A DNA stretch of 64,000 bases. It comes from an uncultured Planctomycetaceae bacterium. GTDB lineage: Bacteria > Planctomycetota > Planctomycetia > Gemmatales > Gemmataceae. A program made the position numbers and the translations under genes. The notes below the pieces were generated by a model that did no database searches, was not told the origin of the DNA, and saw only the letters and a list, made by a program, of their open reading frames with translations. Location of the stretch: NCBI GenBank assembly GCA_937888715.1, contig CALARU010000179.1, positions 1 to 64,000 of the forward strand. The letters run 5' to 3'. This document shows, one piece after another, positions 1-9,382 of the stretch (position 1 is its first letter; every line of letters starts with the position of its first letter).

Positions 1-96
1 GATGACGATAAGGTTTTTGCTACCATGATCATGGTCATAGGCAAAGATGCTACATTTAAACCACCCGTCGATAATTCGAAAACCAAAAAGAAGTAG
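1..96 (+). CDS. C-terminal end of an unidentified protein (cut by left edge)
   Basis: Frame 1 is open from the first base to a TAG at 94-96 and encodes a Lys/Asp-rich tail that begins DDDKVFATMIMVIGKDAT and ends in KKK. The start lies outside the window, so the protein cannot be identified. Evidence that this is coding is indirect: a second copy of the same 3' end at 1049-1144 keeps the same reading frame and the same stop codon, with substitutions that leave the frame open. The composition suggests a charged, flexible C-terminus. No function is assigned. Confidence 0.5.
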   Translation, partial: DDDKVFATMIMVIGKDATFKPPVDNSKTKKK

Positions 97-138
97 CCAC
101 CTTCCAAACCTCAACTGAGAACTTAAACACACGTAAAA
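1..138. repeat. Direct repeat, copy 1 (3' end of left-edge gene plus downstream DNA)
   Basis: Bases 1-138 match 1049-1186 almost base for base. I see about five substitutions in the first 96 bases, a two-base indel just after the stop codon, and similarity fading near 138. The match may extend left beyond the window. Together the two copies bracket the toxin-antitoxin pair at 318-937. Confidence 0.88.
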
Positions 139-289
139 GAAGGGCATACAACCGTACTCGCTTGCCTTTCTGAGGGGCTAGAGATTAAGGTGATAAGAGA
201 AATAAAACAACGAAATCATGGGAAAAATATTAATGCTGGAGATGGAAAGGCCCCCAAAAACATCTACCCATCTTTTGATAAAAAAGTTG

Positions 290-295
290 TATAAT
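290..295 (+). promoter_or_regulatory. Possible -10 box for the toxin-antitoxin pair
   Basis: TATAAT occurs 22 bases before the antitoxin ATG, in an AT-rich stretch. No convincing -35 box lies at 16-18 bases upstream, so this could be chance. AGTT and AACT flank the box as short inverted arms (285-301), where an autoregulating antitoxin might bind. That part is speculation. Confidence 0.3.
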
Positions 296-317
296 AAAAC
301 TGAAAGGAAATCTAACA

Positions 318-554
318 ATGGCTACCGTTACAATTTTAGAAGCACAATCTACACTTTCAGATCTTATCCATAGGGCCACCCTTGGTGAAGAAGTGGTGAT
401 AACTGAAAACAACCTACCCATAGCGAGGCTTGTTCCGGAATCGGTTTTACCTTTAAAGAAACCCCGCCTGGCTGGAACTCTTCGAGGAACCGTGCTGCAT
501 ATGGCGCCTGACTTTGACGCCCCGCTTGAAGACTTCAAGGAGTACATGGAGTGA
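318..554 (+). CDS. Phd/YefM-family antitoxin
   Basis: This 78-residue protein has the layout of a Phd-type antitoxin. The N-terminus (MATVTILEAQSTLSDLIHRA) is the DNA-binding part, followed by the EEVVITENNLPIARLVP strand-turn typical of the family. The C-terminal third would wrap the toxin. Phd antitoxins neutralise the partner toxin and repress their own operon. The stop overlaps the toxin start by four bases (GTGA, 551-554), which points to translational coupling. A purine-rich GAAAGGAAA stretch before the ATG can serve as the ribosome site. The pair is flanked by direct repeats of a neighbouring gene's 3' end. Confidence 0.9.
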   Translation: MATVTILEAQSTLSDLIHRATLGEEVVITENNLPIARLVPESVLPLKKPRLAGTLRGTVLHMAPDFDAPLEDFKEYME

Positions 555-937
555 GGTATTTATTGGATGCCCACGCCCTGATATGGTTCGTTGATCAGGA
601 TCATCTGCTAAGCCCCAATGCGCATGCGATAATGTCAAACTCAACCAACGATTTGGTTTTAAGTGCTGCAACTATTTGGGAAATAGGGATCAAAGTTGGT
701 TTGCAAAAATTACCTCTATCGATGCCATTTAAGCAATGGATGAACAAAGCAATTGCGGATCTTGGAATAGTAATTCTGCCAATCACCGTGGAATATATAG
801 ACAAACAGATTGGCCTGCTTCATCACCATCGGGATCCGTTTGACCGCATTTTGGCTTCCCAAGCGGTTGTCGAAGGAATACCACTCCTTAGCAAAGACGC
901 AACTTTCGATAACTATGGAGTTGTGCGCATCTGGTAA
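551..937 (+). CDS. VapC-family PIN-domain toxin
   Basis: A 128-residue single-domain PIN protein starting with GTG at 551, inside the antitoxin stop. The acidic residues that bind metal in PIN nucleases are visible: Asp6 in YLLDAHALIWF, Glu44 in SAATIWEIGIK, Asp95/Asp98 in HRDPFDRILASQA, and Asp116 or Asp120 near the C-terminus. PIN toxins of this group cut RNA, often tRNA or rRNA, when free of the antitoxin. The full set of acidic residues and the usual length suggest an intact enzyme. The RNA target cannot be read from the sequence. Confidence 0.9.
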   Translation: MRYLLDAHALIWFVDQDHLLSPNAHAIMSNSTNDLVLSAATIWEIGIKVGLQKLPLSMPFKQWMNKAIADLGIVILPITVEYIDKQIGLLHHHRDPFDRILASQAVVEGIPLLSKDATFDNYGVVRIW

Positions 938-979
938 AAAATATCCATGCATTATGTTTCGTCAAGAAAAACTGATTAA

Positions 980-1144
980 CTACCCTATCGTGGGCAAACT
1001 GTTGAAGTCACCTTAAATAGATCCCCCGGAAATAAAGATGATAAGAAAGATGACGATAAGGTTTTTGCTACCATGATCATGGTCATAGGCAAAGATGCTA
1101 CATCCAAACCACCCGTCGATAATTCAAAAAATAAAAAGAAGTAG
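980..1144 (+). pseudogene. Duplicated 3' fragment of the left-edge gene
   Basis: After a TAA at 977-979 one frame stays open to a TAG at 1142-1144. It encodes LPYRGQTVEVTLNRSPGNK followed by a Lys/Asp-rich stretch, then the same tail as bases 1-96 (VFATMIMVIGKDAT). No start codon or ribosome site precedes it, so it reads as a leftover C-terminal piece, not a gene. The first residues suggest a beta-rich secreted domain, but I do not recognise the family. It may reveal sequence just upstream of base 1 that the window does not show. Confidence 0.7.
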
Positions 1145-1186
1145 CACTTCCAAACCTCAACTGAGAACTTAAACACAAGTAAAAAC
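1049..1186. repeat. Direct repeat, copy 2
   Basis: Second copy of the 1-138 repeat, in the same orientation, about 110 bases downstream of the toxin gene. The reading frame and stop codon of the encoded tail are retained. The sequence from 1187 to the mfd start is not repeated in the window. Confidence 0.88.
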
Positions 1187-1320
1187 GAGAACCGTGTTAT
1201 TACCTTTTTATTGATTAGAAGTTTAATACTCAAATCACACTGCCACTCTTGATTCAAAGTAATGTTTCAAATTCGTCAATGAAAGTGAGATAAAGTGGTA
1301 AAAAGCACTGTTTTTTCACT

Positions 1321-1335
1321 ACACTAATCTAGTGT
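1321..1335. promoter_or_regulatory. Perfect 6-bp inverted repeat upstream of mfd
   Basis: ACACTA and TAGTGT are separated by ATC, 22 bases before the mfd ATG. It could be an operator half-site pair or a small leader hairpin. The stretch 1187-1357 otherwise holds only AT-rich DNA. No clear -35/-10 pair and no obvious Shine-Dalgarno sequence precede the mfd start. Function is not established. Confidence 0.3.
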
Positions 1336-1357
1336 GATGTAATCGGTTTTCTCAGAA

Positions 1358-4300
1358 ATGTATATGAACGAGCCTTCCACAATATCCGAAAATAAACAAC
1401 CTCTTCCAGGTAAAGGGGAAATCCGTGCACTTATCACAAAATTGCTCGAAGTAAAGGAAATGCACAAGGTTGCTGAAGCCCTAGCGAAGGGCCAAAGTGC
1501 CACCGTTGATGGGTGTTGGGGGTCTTCTGCTTCCATGGTGGTTGCAGCTTGCGCAAGCAGGATCAAGCACAATATCCTTATCGTGTTATCACACCCCTCA
1601 GATTTAGAATTCTGGGCATCAGAGATTGATACTTTCAGCGGCTTAGAAACAAAGATTTTTCCCGCAGATGATGATTTCGAAGGAAAGTTCAGCAACAAAT
1701 CCGAAGCAGCATGCGCAAGGCTTAGGCTCGCTTTATCACTTAACATCCCAACCAAACCCTCTATTGTGCTTGCATCAATACCCTCACTGTTACAACCATT
1801 GCCCAGTATAGAACAACTTGCCAAATCTAGCTTCCCTCTGAAAAATGGCACCACCATTCCCCCAGAAGATTTGACCAAATGGCTTGTAAAGCATGGGTAT
1901 GATCCAACAGAAGCCGTGGTTCAACCAGGACAGTTTTGCAAACGGGGAGGCATTGTTGATATTTATTCACCAGGAAGCGAATTGCCTCTTCGCCTTGAAT
2001 TCTTTGGCGATGAAATCGAATCACTTAGAAACTTCGCACCAGAAACCCAACGCAGTCTCGATGTGGTGCAGTCCTCTGAAATCATGGCAATGACCTTTGA
2101 AGAAAAAGGCACGCTGCCCAATGGTCATCTGGTTGATTATCTAGGTACCGCAACGGTAATCATGGTTGAACCGGAAGAGATAACAGATCAAGGCAAGCAT
2201 TACCTAGATCGCATGGGGAACATCCGTGGCTTGTTTACGATGCAGGGTGCATTTAAAATCTTGGCAACCAAGCCCAGCTTATTAGTAGCTGCTATGCCCC
2301 GCCATAGTGCGGAAATTTCCTACTCAATGAAAGTTGAATCCGTCGAGCGCTTTACAGGGGAAGTAGCAAAAGTTAAAACCGAATTGGATCATGCTGCAAG
2401 CAGTGATGATGTGGTTCTGGTTTGTGCAACTGAGGCAGAGGCCCATCGATTGCATGAAGTGCTAGCTACATCGCAAGTGGCGCAGCAAGGCAGGCTTTCT
2501 TTAGATGTGGGGCTGATACGAAAAGGCTTCAGGCTTGTAGGGGTAAAAAAAGACAGGCATATTCTGGTGCTTGGCGCTCAAACATTATTTCGCAGAGATG
2601 AAGTTGTCAGGCCGCACACTTCCGCAAGAAAACTTGAATCACGGGCAATCGATAGCTTTCTAGACCTTTCGCCTTCGGATTTAGTGGTGCATATCAGCCA
2701 TGGTATCGCCAGATATTTGGGCATGGAGCTTCTGGAAAAGAAAAAGAATCCAACGAGTGATTCAACCAATCCTGCGAACATGGTAGTGGAAGAACATCTG
2801 GTGTTGGAGTTTCGAGACAAAGTAAAAGTTTATGTTCCTGTATCGAAGATAGATCTGGTGCAGAAGTATGTTGGTGGTGGGAAACAAGAACCGGAGTTGT
2901 CAAAGTTTGGTGGCACTGGTTGGAACAGTCGTAAATCTAAAGTACAAGCCGCAGTAATCGATCTGGCCTGCGAAATGATTCAAATGCAAGCGGTTCGAGA
3001 ATCGCAAACGGGCAATGCATTCCCGGCTGACACCGAATGGCAAAAAGAATTCGAAGCGGCATTCCCCTATCAAGAAACACCCGATCAACTCGCATCGCTT
3101 ACAGAAATCAAAGCAGATTTAGAACGCGCCAAGCCTATGGATCGGCTTATTTGTGGCGATGTAGGGTATGGAAAAACTGAACTTGCAATCAGAGCAACAT
3201 TCAAATCAATTGATAATGGGAAGCAGGTTGCGGTATTGGTGCCTACCACAATACTTGCGGAGCAACATCTTCGCACCTTTACACAGCGAATTGCAGGCTA
3301 CCCCTTTGTTGTTGAATGCCTTAGCAGGTTCAGAACACCTTCCGAACAGCGAGATATCATCGCAAGGCTTGGAACAGGCAGCGTAGATATCGTAATAGGT
3401 ACGCATCGGTTGCTAAGTGAAGATGTGAAATTCAAGGATCTTGGATTAGTAATCATCGATGAGGAGCAACGGTTTGGGGTGGAACACAAAGAGAAACTGA
3501 AAAGGCTACGTGAGAAAATCGATATTCTCACCATGACAGCAACACCCATACCCAGAACCCTGCATCTATCGCTTCTAGGAATAAAAGATATAAGCAATCT
3601 TGAAACTCCACCTGTAGATCGTCATGCCATCGAAACGCGAATTATCCGCTGGGACCCAGAGTTAGTAAGACACGGGATACTAAGAGAGATGAACCGTGAA
3701 GGGCAGGTATACTTCGTGCATAATCGGGTACATGATATCCACAAAGTTGCGGATAAGCTTAAAAAGCTGGTTCCTGAAGCAGCCTTTGCCATAGTGCATG
3801 GGCAGATGAAGGAATCTGAACTCGAAGAAAACATGGTAAAATTCCTGACTCGTAAGGCAGATGTTTTGATTGCGACAACCATCATCGAAAGCGGTTTGGA
3901 TATACCCAATGCGAACACTATTTTCATCGATGAAGCAGATATCTATGGTCTAGCAGATTTGCACCAGTTAAGGGGCCGGGTAGGTAGGCAGCAACGCAGG
4001 GCATATGCCTACATGCTATTACCTACGGATAGGGTACTAAGCCCGGATTCAGGCAGAAGATTAAAAGCAATTGAAGAATTCACCGAGTTAGGTTCAGGGT
4101 TTAAAATCGCATTGAGAGATCTGGAAATCCGAGGCGCAGGAAACATTTTAGGAACCCAACAAAGCGGGCATATCGCTTCTGTAGGGTATGAAATGTATTG
4201 CCAACTGTTGGAAAACGCAGTGAGGGAAATGAAGAATCAGCCATTGCGAACCCCGTTGGAAGTGAACATCGATTTGGAATGGCCCGCATTCCTTCCAAGG

Positions 4301-4699
4301 GATTATGTAACAGGGCAGAAGAATCGGATCGAGGTGTATCGAAGGTTGGCCCGCATCAGGCAGTTGGAAAAGCTGACAGATTTCCGCACCGAATTAAAAG
4401 ACCGGTTCGGGAAGATTCCTGCAGTTTCAGAATGGCTTGTAAGGCTTGCTGAAGTACGAATTCTTGCTGCCAAATGGCAAATAAGCCAGATCCATATTGA
4501 AAGGCCAGCAGCGGGAATAACAGGGCCTATTGATCTGGTTTTCACCTACAGAAATGCCAAGAGGGCCCAAACCGTTGCAAACAAAAGCAAAGGCCGTCTT
4601 AGGGTGGTGGATTCTGAAAATATTTACTGCAGGCTGAGGCCCAATGAGGATAAACCTGAGAAGTTGTATAAATTACTGCATGAGCATTTGCAATCGTAG
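1358..4699 (+). CDS. mfd: Transcription-repair coupling factor Mfd
   Basis: Mfd pushes RNA polymerase stalled at DNA damage off the template and recruits UvrA. The 1113-residue length is normal. Domains in order: UvrB-like N-terminal region (to about 330), RNA-polymerase-interaction domain (about 430-520), superfamily 2 translocase with Walker A GDVGYGKTE near 598 and the DEEQ box (DEEQRFG) near 700, the TRG-type region with GRVGRQQRRAYAY, and the C-terminal TRCF domain. An alternative ATG lies two codons downstream. It is monocistronic in appearance and converges on glnE with only three bases between the stop codons. Confidence 0.97.
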   Translation: MYMNEPSTISENKQPLPGKGEIRALITKLLEVKEMHKVAEALAKGQSATVDGCWGSSASMVVAACASRIKHNILIVLSHPSDLEFWASEIDTFSGLETKIFPADDDFEGKFSNKSEAACARLRLALSLNIPTKPSIVLASIPSLLQPLPSIEQLAKSSFPLKNGTTIPPEDLTKWLVKHGYDPTEAVVQPGQFCKRGGIVDIYSPGSELPLRLEFFGDEIESLRNFAPETQRSLDVVQSSEIMAMTFEEKGTLPNGHLVDYLGTATVIMVEPEEITDQGKHYLDRMGNIRGLFTMQGAFKILATKPSLLVAAMPRHSAEISYSMKVESVERFTGEVAKVKTELDHAASSDDVVLVCATEAEAHRLHEVLATSQVAQQGRLSLDVGLIRKGFRLVGVKKDRHILVLGAQTLFRRDEVVRPHTSARKLESRAIDSFLDLSPSDLVVHISHGIARYLGMELLEKKKNPTSDSTNPANMVVEEHLVLEFRDKVKVYVPVSKIDLVQKYVGGGKQEPELSKFGGTGWNSRKSKVQAAVIDLACEMIQMQAVRESQTGNAFPADTEWQKEFEAAFPYQETPDQLASLTEIKADLERAKPMDRLICGDVGYGKTELAIRATFKSIDNGKQVAVLVPTTILAEQHLRTFTQRIAGYPFVVECLSRFRTPSEQRDIIARLGTGSVDIVIGTHRLLSEDVKFKDLGLVIIDEEQRFGVEHKEKLKRLREKIDILTMTATPIPRTLHLSLLGIKDISNLETPPVDRHAIETRIIRWDPELVRHGILREMNREGQVYFVHNRVHDIHKVADKLKKLVPEAAFAIVHGQMKESELEENMVKFLTRKADVLIATTIIESGLDIPNANTIFIDEADIYGLADLHQLRGRVGRQQRRAYAYMLLPTDRVLSPDSGRRLKAIEEFTELGSGFKIALRDLEIRGAGNILGTQQSGHIASVGYEMYCQLLENAVREMKNQPLRTPLEVNIDLEWPAFLPRDYVTGQKNRIEVYRRLARIRQLEKLTDFRTELKDRFGKIPAVSEWLVRLAEVRILAAKWQISQIHIERPAAGITGPIDLVFTYRNAKRAQTVANKSKGRLRVVDSENIYCRLRPNEDKPEKLYKLLHEHLQS

Positions 4700-4702
4700 T
4701 GC

Positions 4703-7700
4703 CTATCTGCACCCTTCAAGAATTTGCAAATAATGTTGCCTGACAATTTTCTGATGTCTTGAAAGGGTTTCTTGAAAAGCAACAAGCTCGAAACCCAATC
4801 TTCGGGCTAGCTTGGTTACTTCATCAGTTTTTTCAGGGATGGTATCAATCGCAAGATTTTTGACAATTCGTAACCTCGCCTGAACTCGAAAGAGAAAATC
4901 ATAAGCACTGGTTAGCTCGAAATGTTCGGTAGCTGAAACCAAACCACATAACTTCATTGCTTCAAGTGCAGACCAAACATTGGAATGCCTGATGGAGGAA
5001 TGACTTGGGCCAAATCGAATTTGTAATAATTCGACGAGGAATTCAACATCTGCCGTGCCTCCAATTCCCCGTTTCAAATCCCCAGGATTTCGACTAGCTA
5101 TAAGGCGATTGCGCATGGTTTTCATTTCGTCAATGAAAGCGCTTTGCCAGGGAACCATACAAACAGCATTATTAACAACCGCAGAAACATCGTTGGCAAA
5201 AGATGGATCGCCATGCACTACCCGGGCCCGCGAAAGCATGAGTCTTTCCCAAAGCTGAACATTAGCAGAATCGTGATAATATTTTTGGAACTCTTGGATG
5301 GGGATGACAAGGCTGCCTGATCGCCCTGTGGGTCGCAATCTAAAGTCCAGTTCATAAAGCCTGCCCAAAGGTCCGTGATTACTTAGGGTTTTAGTAATCC
5401 TTTGAGTGAGTTCGATAAAAAAAGAATTGTTATCTAGTTGCTGCTCATCAGGGTTTTGATTGTTAAGCCCCTGCGGTTTGCCTTCGCCTTCATAAAGAAT
5501 AATCAAGTCAAGGTCGCTATGGTAATTGATTTCTCTGCCGCCCAGTTTTCCGAGGCCAACAATAGCATATCTACAGGGTTTCCCAGCCCTTGGGCCAACA
5601 GAAAGAAGCGGTGGGCCAAACTTTAAAACCATGGAATTCATTTCAATATCAGCCACGGTGGAAAGAACCGTTTCAGCCAAATCGCTAAGAGAAGCAACCA
5701 TTAGGCGGATAGGATCTTTGCCAAGAATATCGCGCACCCCAATTCTAAGAAGTTCCTTATCTTGAAAGCTATGAAGGATTGGATCGAGATCGGTAGCATT
5801 TTTACAAAGGTCAGCCAGTTCGTGTTTGAGTTCAGAAAGTTTTCTGGGTTGATCAAGCACCAAGGAATCGAGAAGCTCATCGATCATGCCTGGGTTATTG
5901 GTAAGGATGCCTGAGAGGAACTGGCTCCAGGCGCAAATATCGACATAGAGTTTAAGGCTTGGAGGGTTAAAGCTAAAGAGTTCCCAGAGGATGGTTTTAG
6001 CCCCCAGAGATGCAGTAACTTTTTCAAGATTCATAAGAGCCATGTCTGGGTCTGGCGTCTCTCTAAGGCTTTTTAACAGTGCAGGAGCAATGGAAGCAAG
6101 GAAGTGTCTGCATCGTCTGGTTGAAAGGAACGGTGCGGATTCCTGAGCCAGAAGAAGAAGATTCTGATAGGCGACATCGATATTTTTAAAGCGATACTTT
6201 TCCAAAGCAGCGCGGATCAAATCGGGTTCAGGGTTGGGATCGAGAATGATATCTGATTCGGGCTCGGATTGATCCGCATCTCCGGAGAAAGTCTGATGCA
6301 AAAGATGTTCAAGAATTCTATGCGTAAGCGAGGTGCGATCTTTATATTCTTCAAGAAATAACTCTCTGGGAGATTTATGACCCTCAGAAAAGTATCCCAT
6401 TCTTTGTGCAAGCTTGTTGAGTTCATCTTCTTTATCTGGAAGCTTATGTGTTTGCAGGTCAAACAATACTTGAAGTCGATGCTCGGTTTTTCGTAAGAAA
6501 CGATAGGCATCATCAAGGACTCGAGATTCTTGATCTGTCAGGCAGCCTTCTTTTTCAAGTGCAAGCAGAGCCTTCAAGGTGTTTCGTTCGCGAACCATGG
6601 GAAGATCACCACCATTGAGTAGCTGAAGAAACTGAATGGTGAACTCAATATCCCGAATCCCACCCCGGCCTGTTTTAACCTCGGTTTGTTCAAGGCCCTG
6701 CTTGGATGTTTGTAGTTCGATTCTACGTTTAAGCGCTTTGATTTCGTTGATTTCAGCAAAGGAAAGATACCTGCGATAGACAAAAGACTCGATCGATTTA
6801 ATAAAGGCCGCACCGAGATTGAAATCGCCCGCAACAGTACGAACTTTGATAAGGGCCTGCCTTTCAAAAGTTCTACCAAGAGTATCGTAGTAAGCGAGAG
6901 TGCCCTCGAGAGAACGAGCCAACGGCCCGCGCTGCCCTTCTGGGCGAAGCCTTAGATCAACCCTATAGCAAGTACCCCTGTCGGTATGCGAGGAAAGCAG
7001 CCTGACAATTTCGGAAGCAAGCCTGCTAAAGAATTCGGAGTTATCAATGGGAGTCCCGCGAGAGATTTTGGTAATCCCATCGTCATCATAAACAAACATG
7101 AGATCGATATCAGAAGAATAGTTAAGCTCTTCACCGCCTAGTTTTCCAAATGCTAAAATGCAGCAAGATGCGGGAACATCAGAGGCATTGAAGGGTATGC
7201 CATATCTGCGTTCAAGGGTTTTACGTGCTAGGTTCATTGCAACTTCAAGGGCGGCTTCCGCAACTTGAGAGATATCCCTGGTAACTTCTTCAAGAGGCCT
7301 ATTGCGAAGAATATCATTGCCCCCGATTCTAAGAACCTGCCTTTGCTTATATCTGCGCAGTGTCCTAAGAACAGAAGCATCATCAGGATTTTTATCAACC
7401 TCTGCTTGAAGCTCTTGCACCAGTTGTTCTCTGGAAGGAGTTTGATGCAGGGGCACTCCAAGCATATCAATGCAATCTGGATAAGAGATCAAAAGATCGC
7501 TGAAGGATTGGCTGGTGCTGAAGATCTGCATGAGATCAAGAAGAGTGCCCGACTTATCAAGAAGAATGAAATCCCAATAAGGCTTGGAAGGCGATTGAGA
7601 AAAGAAGCGCTCAAGATTATTAAGCGAACGATCAGGGTCAGGGAGGGAAGAGAAAAACTCTTTAATACTCTCGTGAAGTAAGAGAAAAGAATCCCGATCA

Positions 7701-7801
7701 AGGTGTTTTGCAAGGAGAGAAAGATTCTTCTTGGCGCGAATAGGGTCAGATTGCTTGAAACCATTTAGCCAATCAAATTCAGGATTCACAGGGCTATTCA
7801 T
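4703..7801 (-). CDS. glnE: Bifunctional glutamine synthetase adenylyltransferase/deadenylase GlnE
   Basis: GlnE adds AMP to glutamine synthetase or removes it, tuning ammonium assimilation under PII control. Both nucleotidyltransferase halves are present: KLGGEELNYSSDIDLMFVY (Asp231/Asp233) in the N-terminal deadenylase-type half, and KLGGREINYHSDLDLIILY near residue 760 in the adenylyltransferase-type half. Each is followed by a helical linker. At 1032 residues it is somewhat longer than the E. coli enzyme. It is the last gene of a minus-strand run def-fmt-miaB-glnE, 31 bases after miaB. glnB and amtB are in the same window, but no glutamine synthetase gene is. Confidence 0.95.
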   Translation of the reverse strand: MNSPVNPEFDWLNGFKQSDPIRAKKNLSLLAKHLDRDSFLLLHESIKEFFSSLPDPDRSLNNLERFFSQSPSKPYWDFILLDKSGTLLDLMQIFSTSQSFSDLLISYPDCIDMLGVPLHQTPSREQLVQELQAEVDKNPDDASVLRTLRRYKQRQVLRIGGNDILRNRPLEEVTRDISQVAEAALEVAMNLARKTLERRYGIPFNASDVPASCCILAFGKLGGEELNYSSDIDLMFVYDDDGITKISRGTPIDNSEFFSRLASEIVRLLSSHTDRGTCYRVDLRLRPEGQRGPLARSLEGTLAYYDTLGRTFERQALIKVRTVAGDFNLGAAFIKSIESFVYRRYLSFAEINEIKALKRRIELQTSKQGLEQTEVKTGRGGIRDIEFTIQFLQLLNGGDLPMVRERNTLKALLALEKEGCLTDQESRVLDDAYRFLRKTEHRLQVLFDLQTHKLPDKEDELNKLAQRMGYFSEGHKSPRELFLEEYKDRTSLTHRILEHLLHQTFSGDADQSEPESDIILDPNPEPDLIRAALEKYRFKNIDVAYQNLLLLAQESAPFLSTRRCRHFLASIAPALLKSLRETPDPDMALMNLEKVTASLGAKTILWELFSFNPPSLKLYVDICAWSQFLSGILTNNPGMIDELLDSLVLDQPRKLSELKHELADLCKNATDLDPILHSFQDKELLRIGVRDILGKDPIRLMVASLSDLAETVLSTVADIEMNSMVLKFGPPLLSVGPRAGKPCRYAIVGLGKLGGREINYHSDLDLIILYEGEGKPQGLNNQNPDEQQLDNNSFFIELTQRITKTLSNHGPLGRLYELDFRLRPTGRSGSLVIPIQEFQKYYHDSANVQLWERLMLSRARVVHGDPSFANDVSAVVNNAVCMVPWQSAFIDEMKTMRNRLIASRNPGDLKRGIGGTADVEFLVELLQIRFGPSHSSIRHSNVWSALEAMKLCGLVSATEHFELTSAYDFLFRVQARLRIVKNLAIDTIPEKTDEVTKLARRLGFELVAFQETLSRHQKIVRQHYLQILEGCR

Positions 7802-7832
7802 GGGTTTGCAGTTTCAGTTTAAGAAAACTTTT

Positions 7833-9314
7833 TCATGAGATGACTTCAAGCGATTTCCTGCCTGCAGCAGGAGTAACGCTGGGTTTCGCAATCGTAGCCT
7901 CGCGGGAAACCAAAGCAGCCCCGGAAACTTCATCCGTTACGATCCTGCCAAAAAGAGTAAATGCGGTGGCATCTTCAATAAGCACCTTCACGGTGTTGCC
8001 AATCAACCTATCATTACCATCAAAAACTGTGATGTGATCGGTCATGGTATGGCCTGTAAGTTGTCGAGGGCCATCCGGATGCTTGATGGCTAATTTACTG
8101 GGGCCTTCAACTAAGATATCAACAACAGATCCGATTTTAGCACGATGATCGATAAGGCTGTTGGCATCTTGATAAGCGAGGAGGTCATTATTTCTGCGTT
8201 TTTTAGTGGCATCGCTAATATCATCAGGATAAAGGTCGTCAGCTTTAGTACCGGGCCTAGTGCTGTATTTAAAGATGTAGCTATTTTTGAACATGCTCTT
8301 TTCAACCAGATCACAACTGCGCCTAAAAGATTCTTCGGTCTCACCACAAAAGCCAACGATAAAATCGCTGGACACAGCAACGCCAGGAACTTTCTCTCTG
8401 CAACGCTGCAGCATCTCGATGTAATATTCAACCGTATAAAGGCGCTTCATTCGCTTGAGCACTTCGTTGCAACCCGATTGCACAGGCACATGAAGATACT
8501 TGCAAACCTTCGGTAGTTCACGCACCGCATCAAGAAGCTCATCATCCATATCCTTCGGATAATTAGTGACAAATTTAATCCGTTCAATACCAGGCGTATC
8601 ATGAATCAGATTAAAGAGCCCAGCAAGTGTGGTGGTTCTGCCATCGCCATGTTTGTAATAATAGCTATTAACAGTTTGGCCAAGGAAAGTGATTTCTTTG
8701 CAACCCTGATCTGCGAGAAGTCGAACTTCCGCAAGGATATGATCAGGAGATCTGCTTTGCTCTGGGCCTCTGGTACTGGGAACAATGCAATAGGTACAGA
8801 ATTTATCACAGCCAAACATGATGCGAACAAAAGCTTGAAAAGAATTGGGCCGCATCGCAGTTTCTCTGGATGGGTCGTAACTTTCGAAACTGCGTTCGAC
8901 TTCATCCTTGGAAGCATCAGATCTACCAAGGCTGAGAGCCAGTTGAGGTTTGCCTGATGATTTTGCATCTTCAATAAGTTCCGCAATCCTGCCCAACTGC
9001 CCTGTACCACAAACGACATCAACATGCGGGGCCCTGCGAAGAATCAACTCCTGATCTTTTTGAGCCATACACCCCAGCACGCCAAGGATCTTGTGCGGGT
9101 TTTCATCCATATGAATCCTGATCCGACCCAGGGCACTGTAAATTTTATCTTCTGCATGCTGACGCACACTACAAGTATTAAAGAGAATCACATCAGCATC
9201 AGTGGCCTCAGTTGCAAGCTCGTACCCCTGTTTTTTCAAAGTACCAACAACAATTTCGCTATCCAGAACATTCATCTGGCAGCCGACGGTTTCGATGAAA
9301 AGTTTCTTAGCCAT
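7833..9314 (-). CDS. miaB: tRNA-2-methylthio-N6-dimethylallyladenosine synthase MiaB
   Basis: MiaB is a radical-SAM enzyme that adds a methylthio group to i6A37 of tRNAs reading codons that begin with U. The N-terminal UPF0004 cysteines are at 12, 48 and 82. The radical-SAM motif C-x3-C-x2-C is at 169, 173 and 176 (FGCDKFCTYC). A TRAM RNA-binding domain occupies the end (about 375-445). At 493 residues it carries a short extra C-terminal tail. The order IETVGCQMNVLDSE favours MiaB over MtaB or RimO. It lies between fmt (68 bases upstream) and glnE. Confidence 0.95.
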   Translation of the reverse strand: MAKKLFIETVGCQMNVLDSEIVVGTLKKQGYELATEATDADVILFNTCSVRQHAEDKIYSALGRIRIHMDENPHKILGVLGCMAQKDQELILRRAPHVDVVCGTGQLGRIAELIEDAKSSGKPQLALSLGRSDASKDEVERSFESYDPSRETAMRPNSFQAFVRIMFGCDKFCTYCIVPSTRGPEQSRSPDHILAEVRLLADQGCKEITFLGQTVNSYYYKHGDGRTTTLAGLFNLIHDTPGIERIKFVTNYPKDMDDELLDAVRELPKVCKYLHVPVQSGCNEVLKRMKRLYTVEYYIEMLQRCREKVPGVAVSSDFIVGFCGETEESFRRSCDLVEKSMFKNSYIFKYSTRPGTKADDLYPDDISDATKKRRNNDLLAYQDANSLIDHRAKIGSVVDILVEGPSKLAIKHPDGPRQLTGHTMTDHITVFDGNDRLIGNTVKVLIEDATAFTLFGRIVTDEVSGAALVSREATIAKPSVTPAAGRKSLEVIS

Positions 9315-9382
9315 GAATAAGTTTAAACCTGCTCGAAAAGTAAAGGAGTATAAGAATAGTATACTAAACCCCGGGCCAAGGT

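Noticed and set aside
1324-1878. Long open frame on the minus strand opposite the start of mfd
   Set aside because: It lies inside a clear mfd reading frame, has no family resemblance and no ribosome site. It is a by-product of codon usage.
9357-9366. Palindrome TAGTATACTA between fmt and miaB
   Set aside because: It is short and AT-rich, with no second half-site or promoter context; expected by chance.
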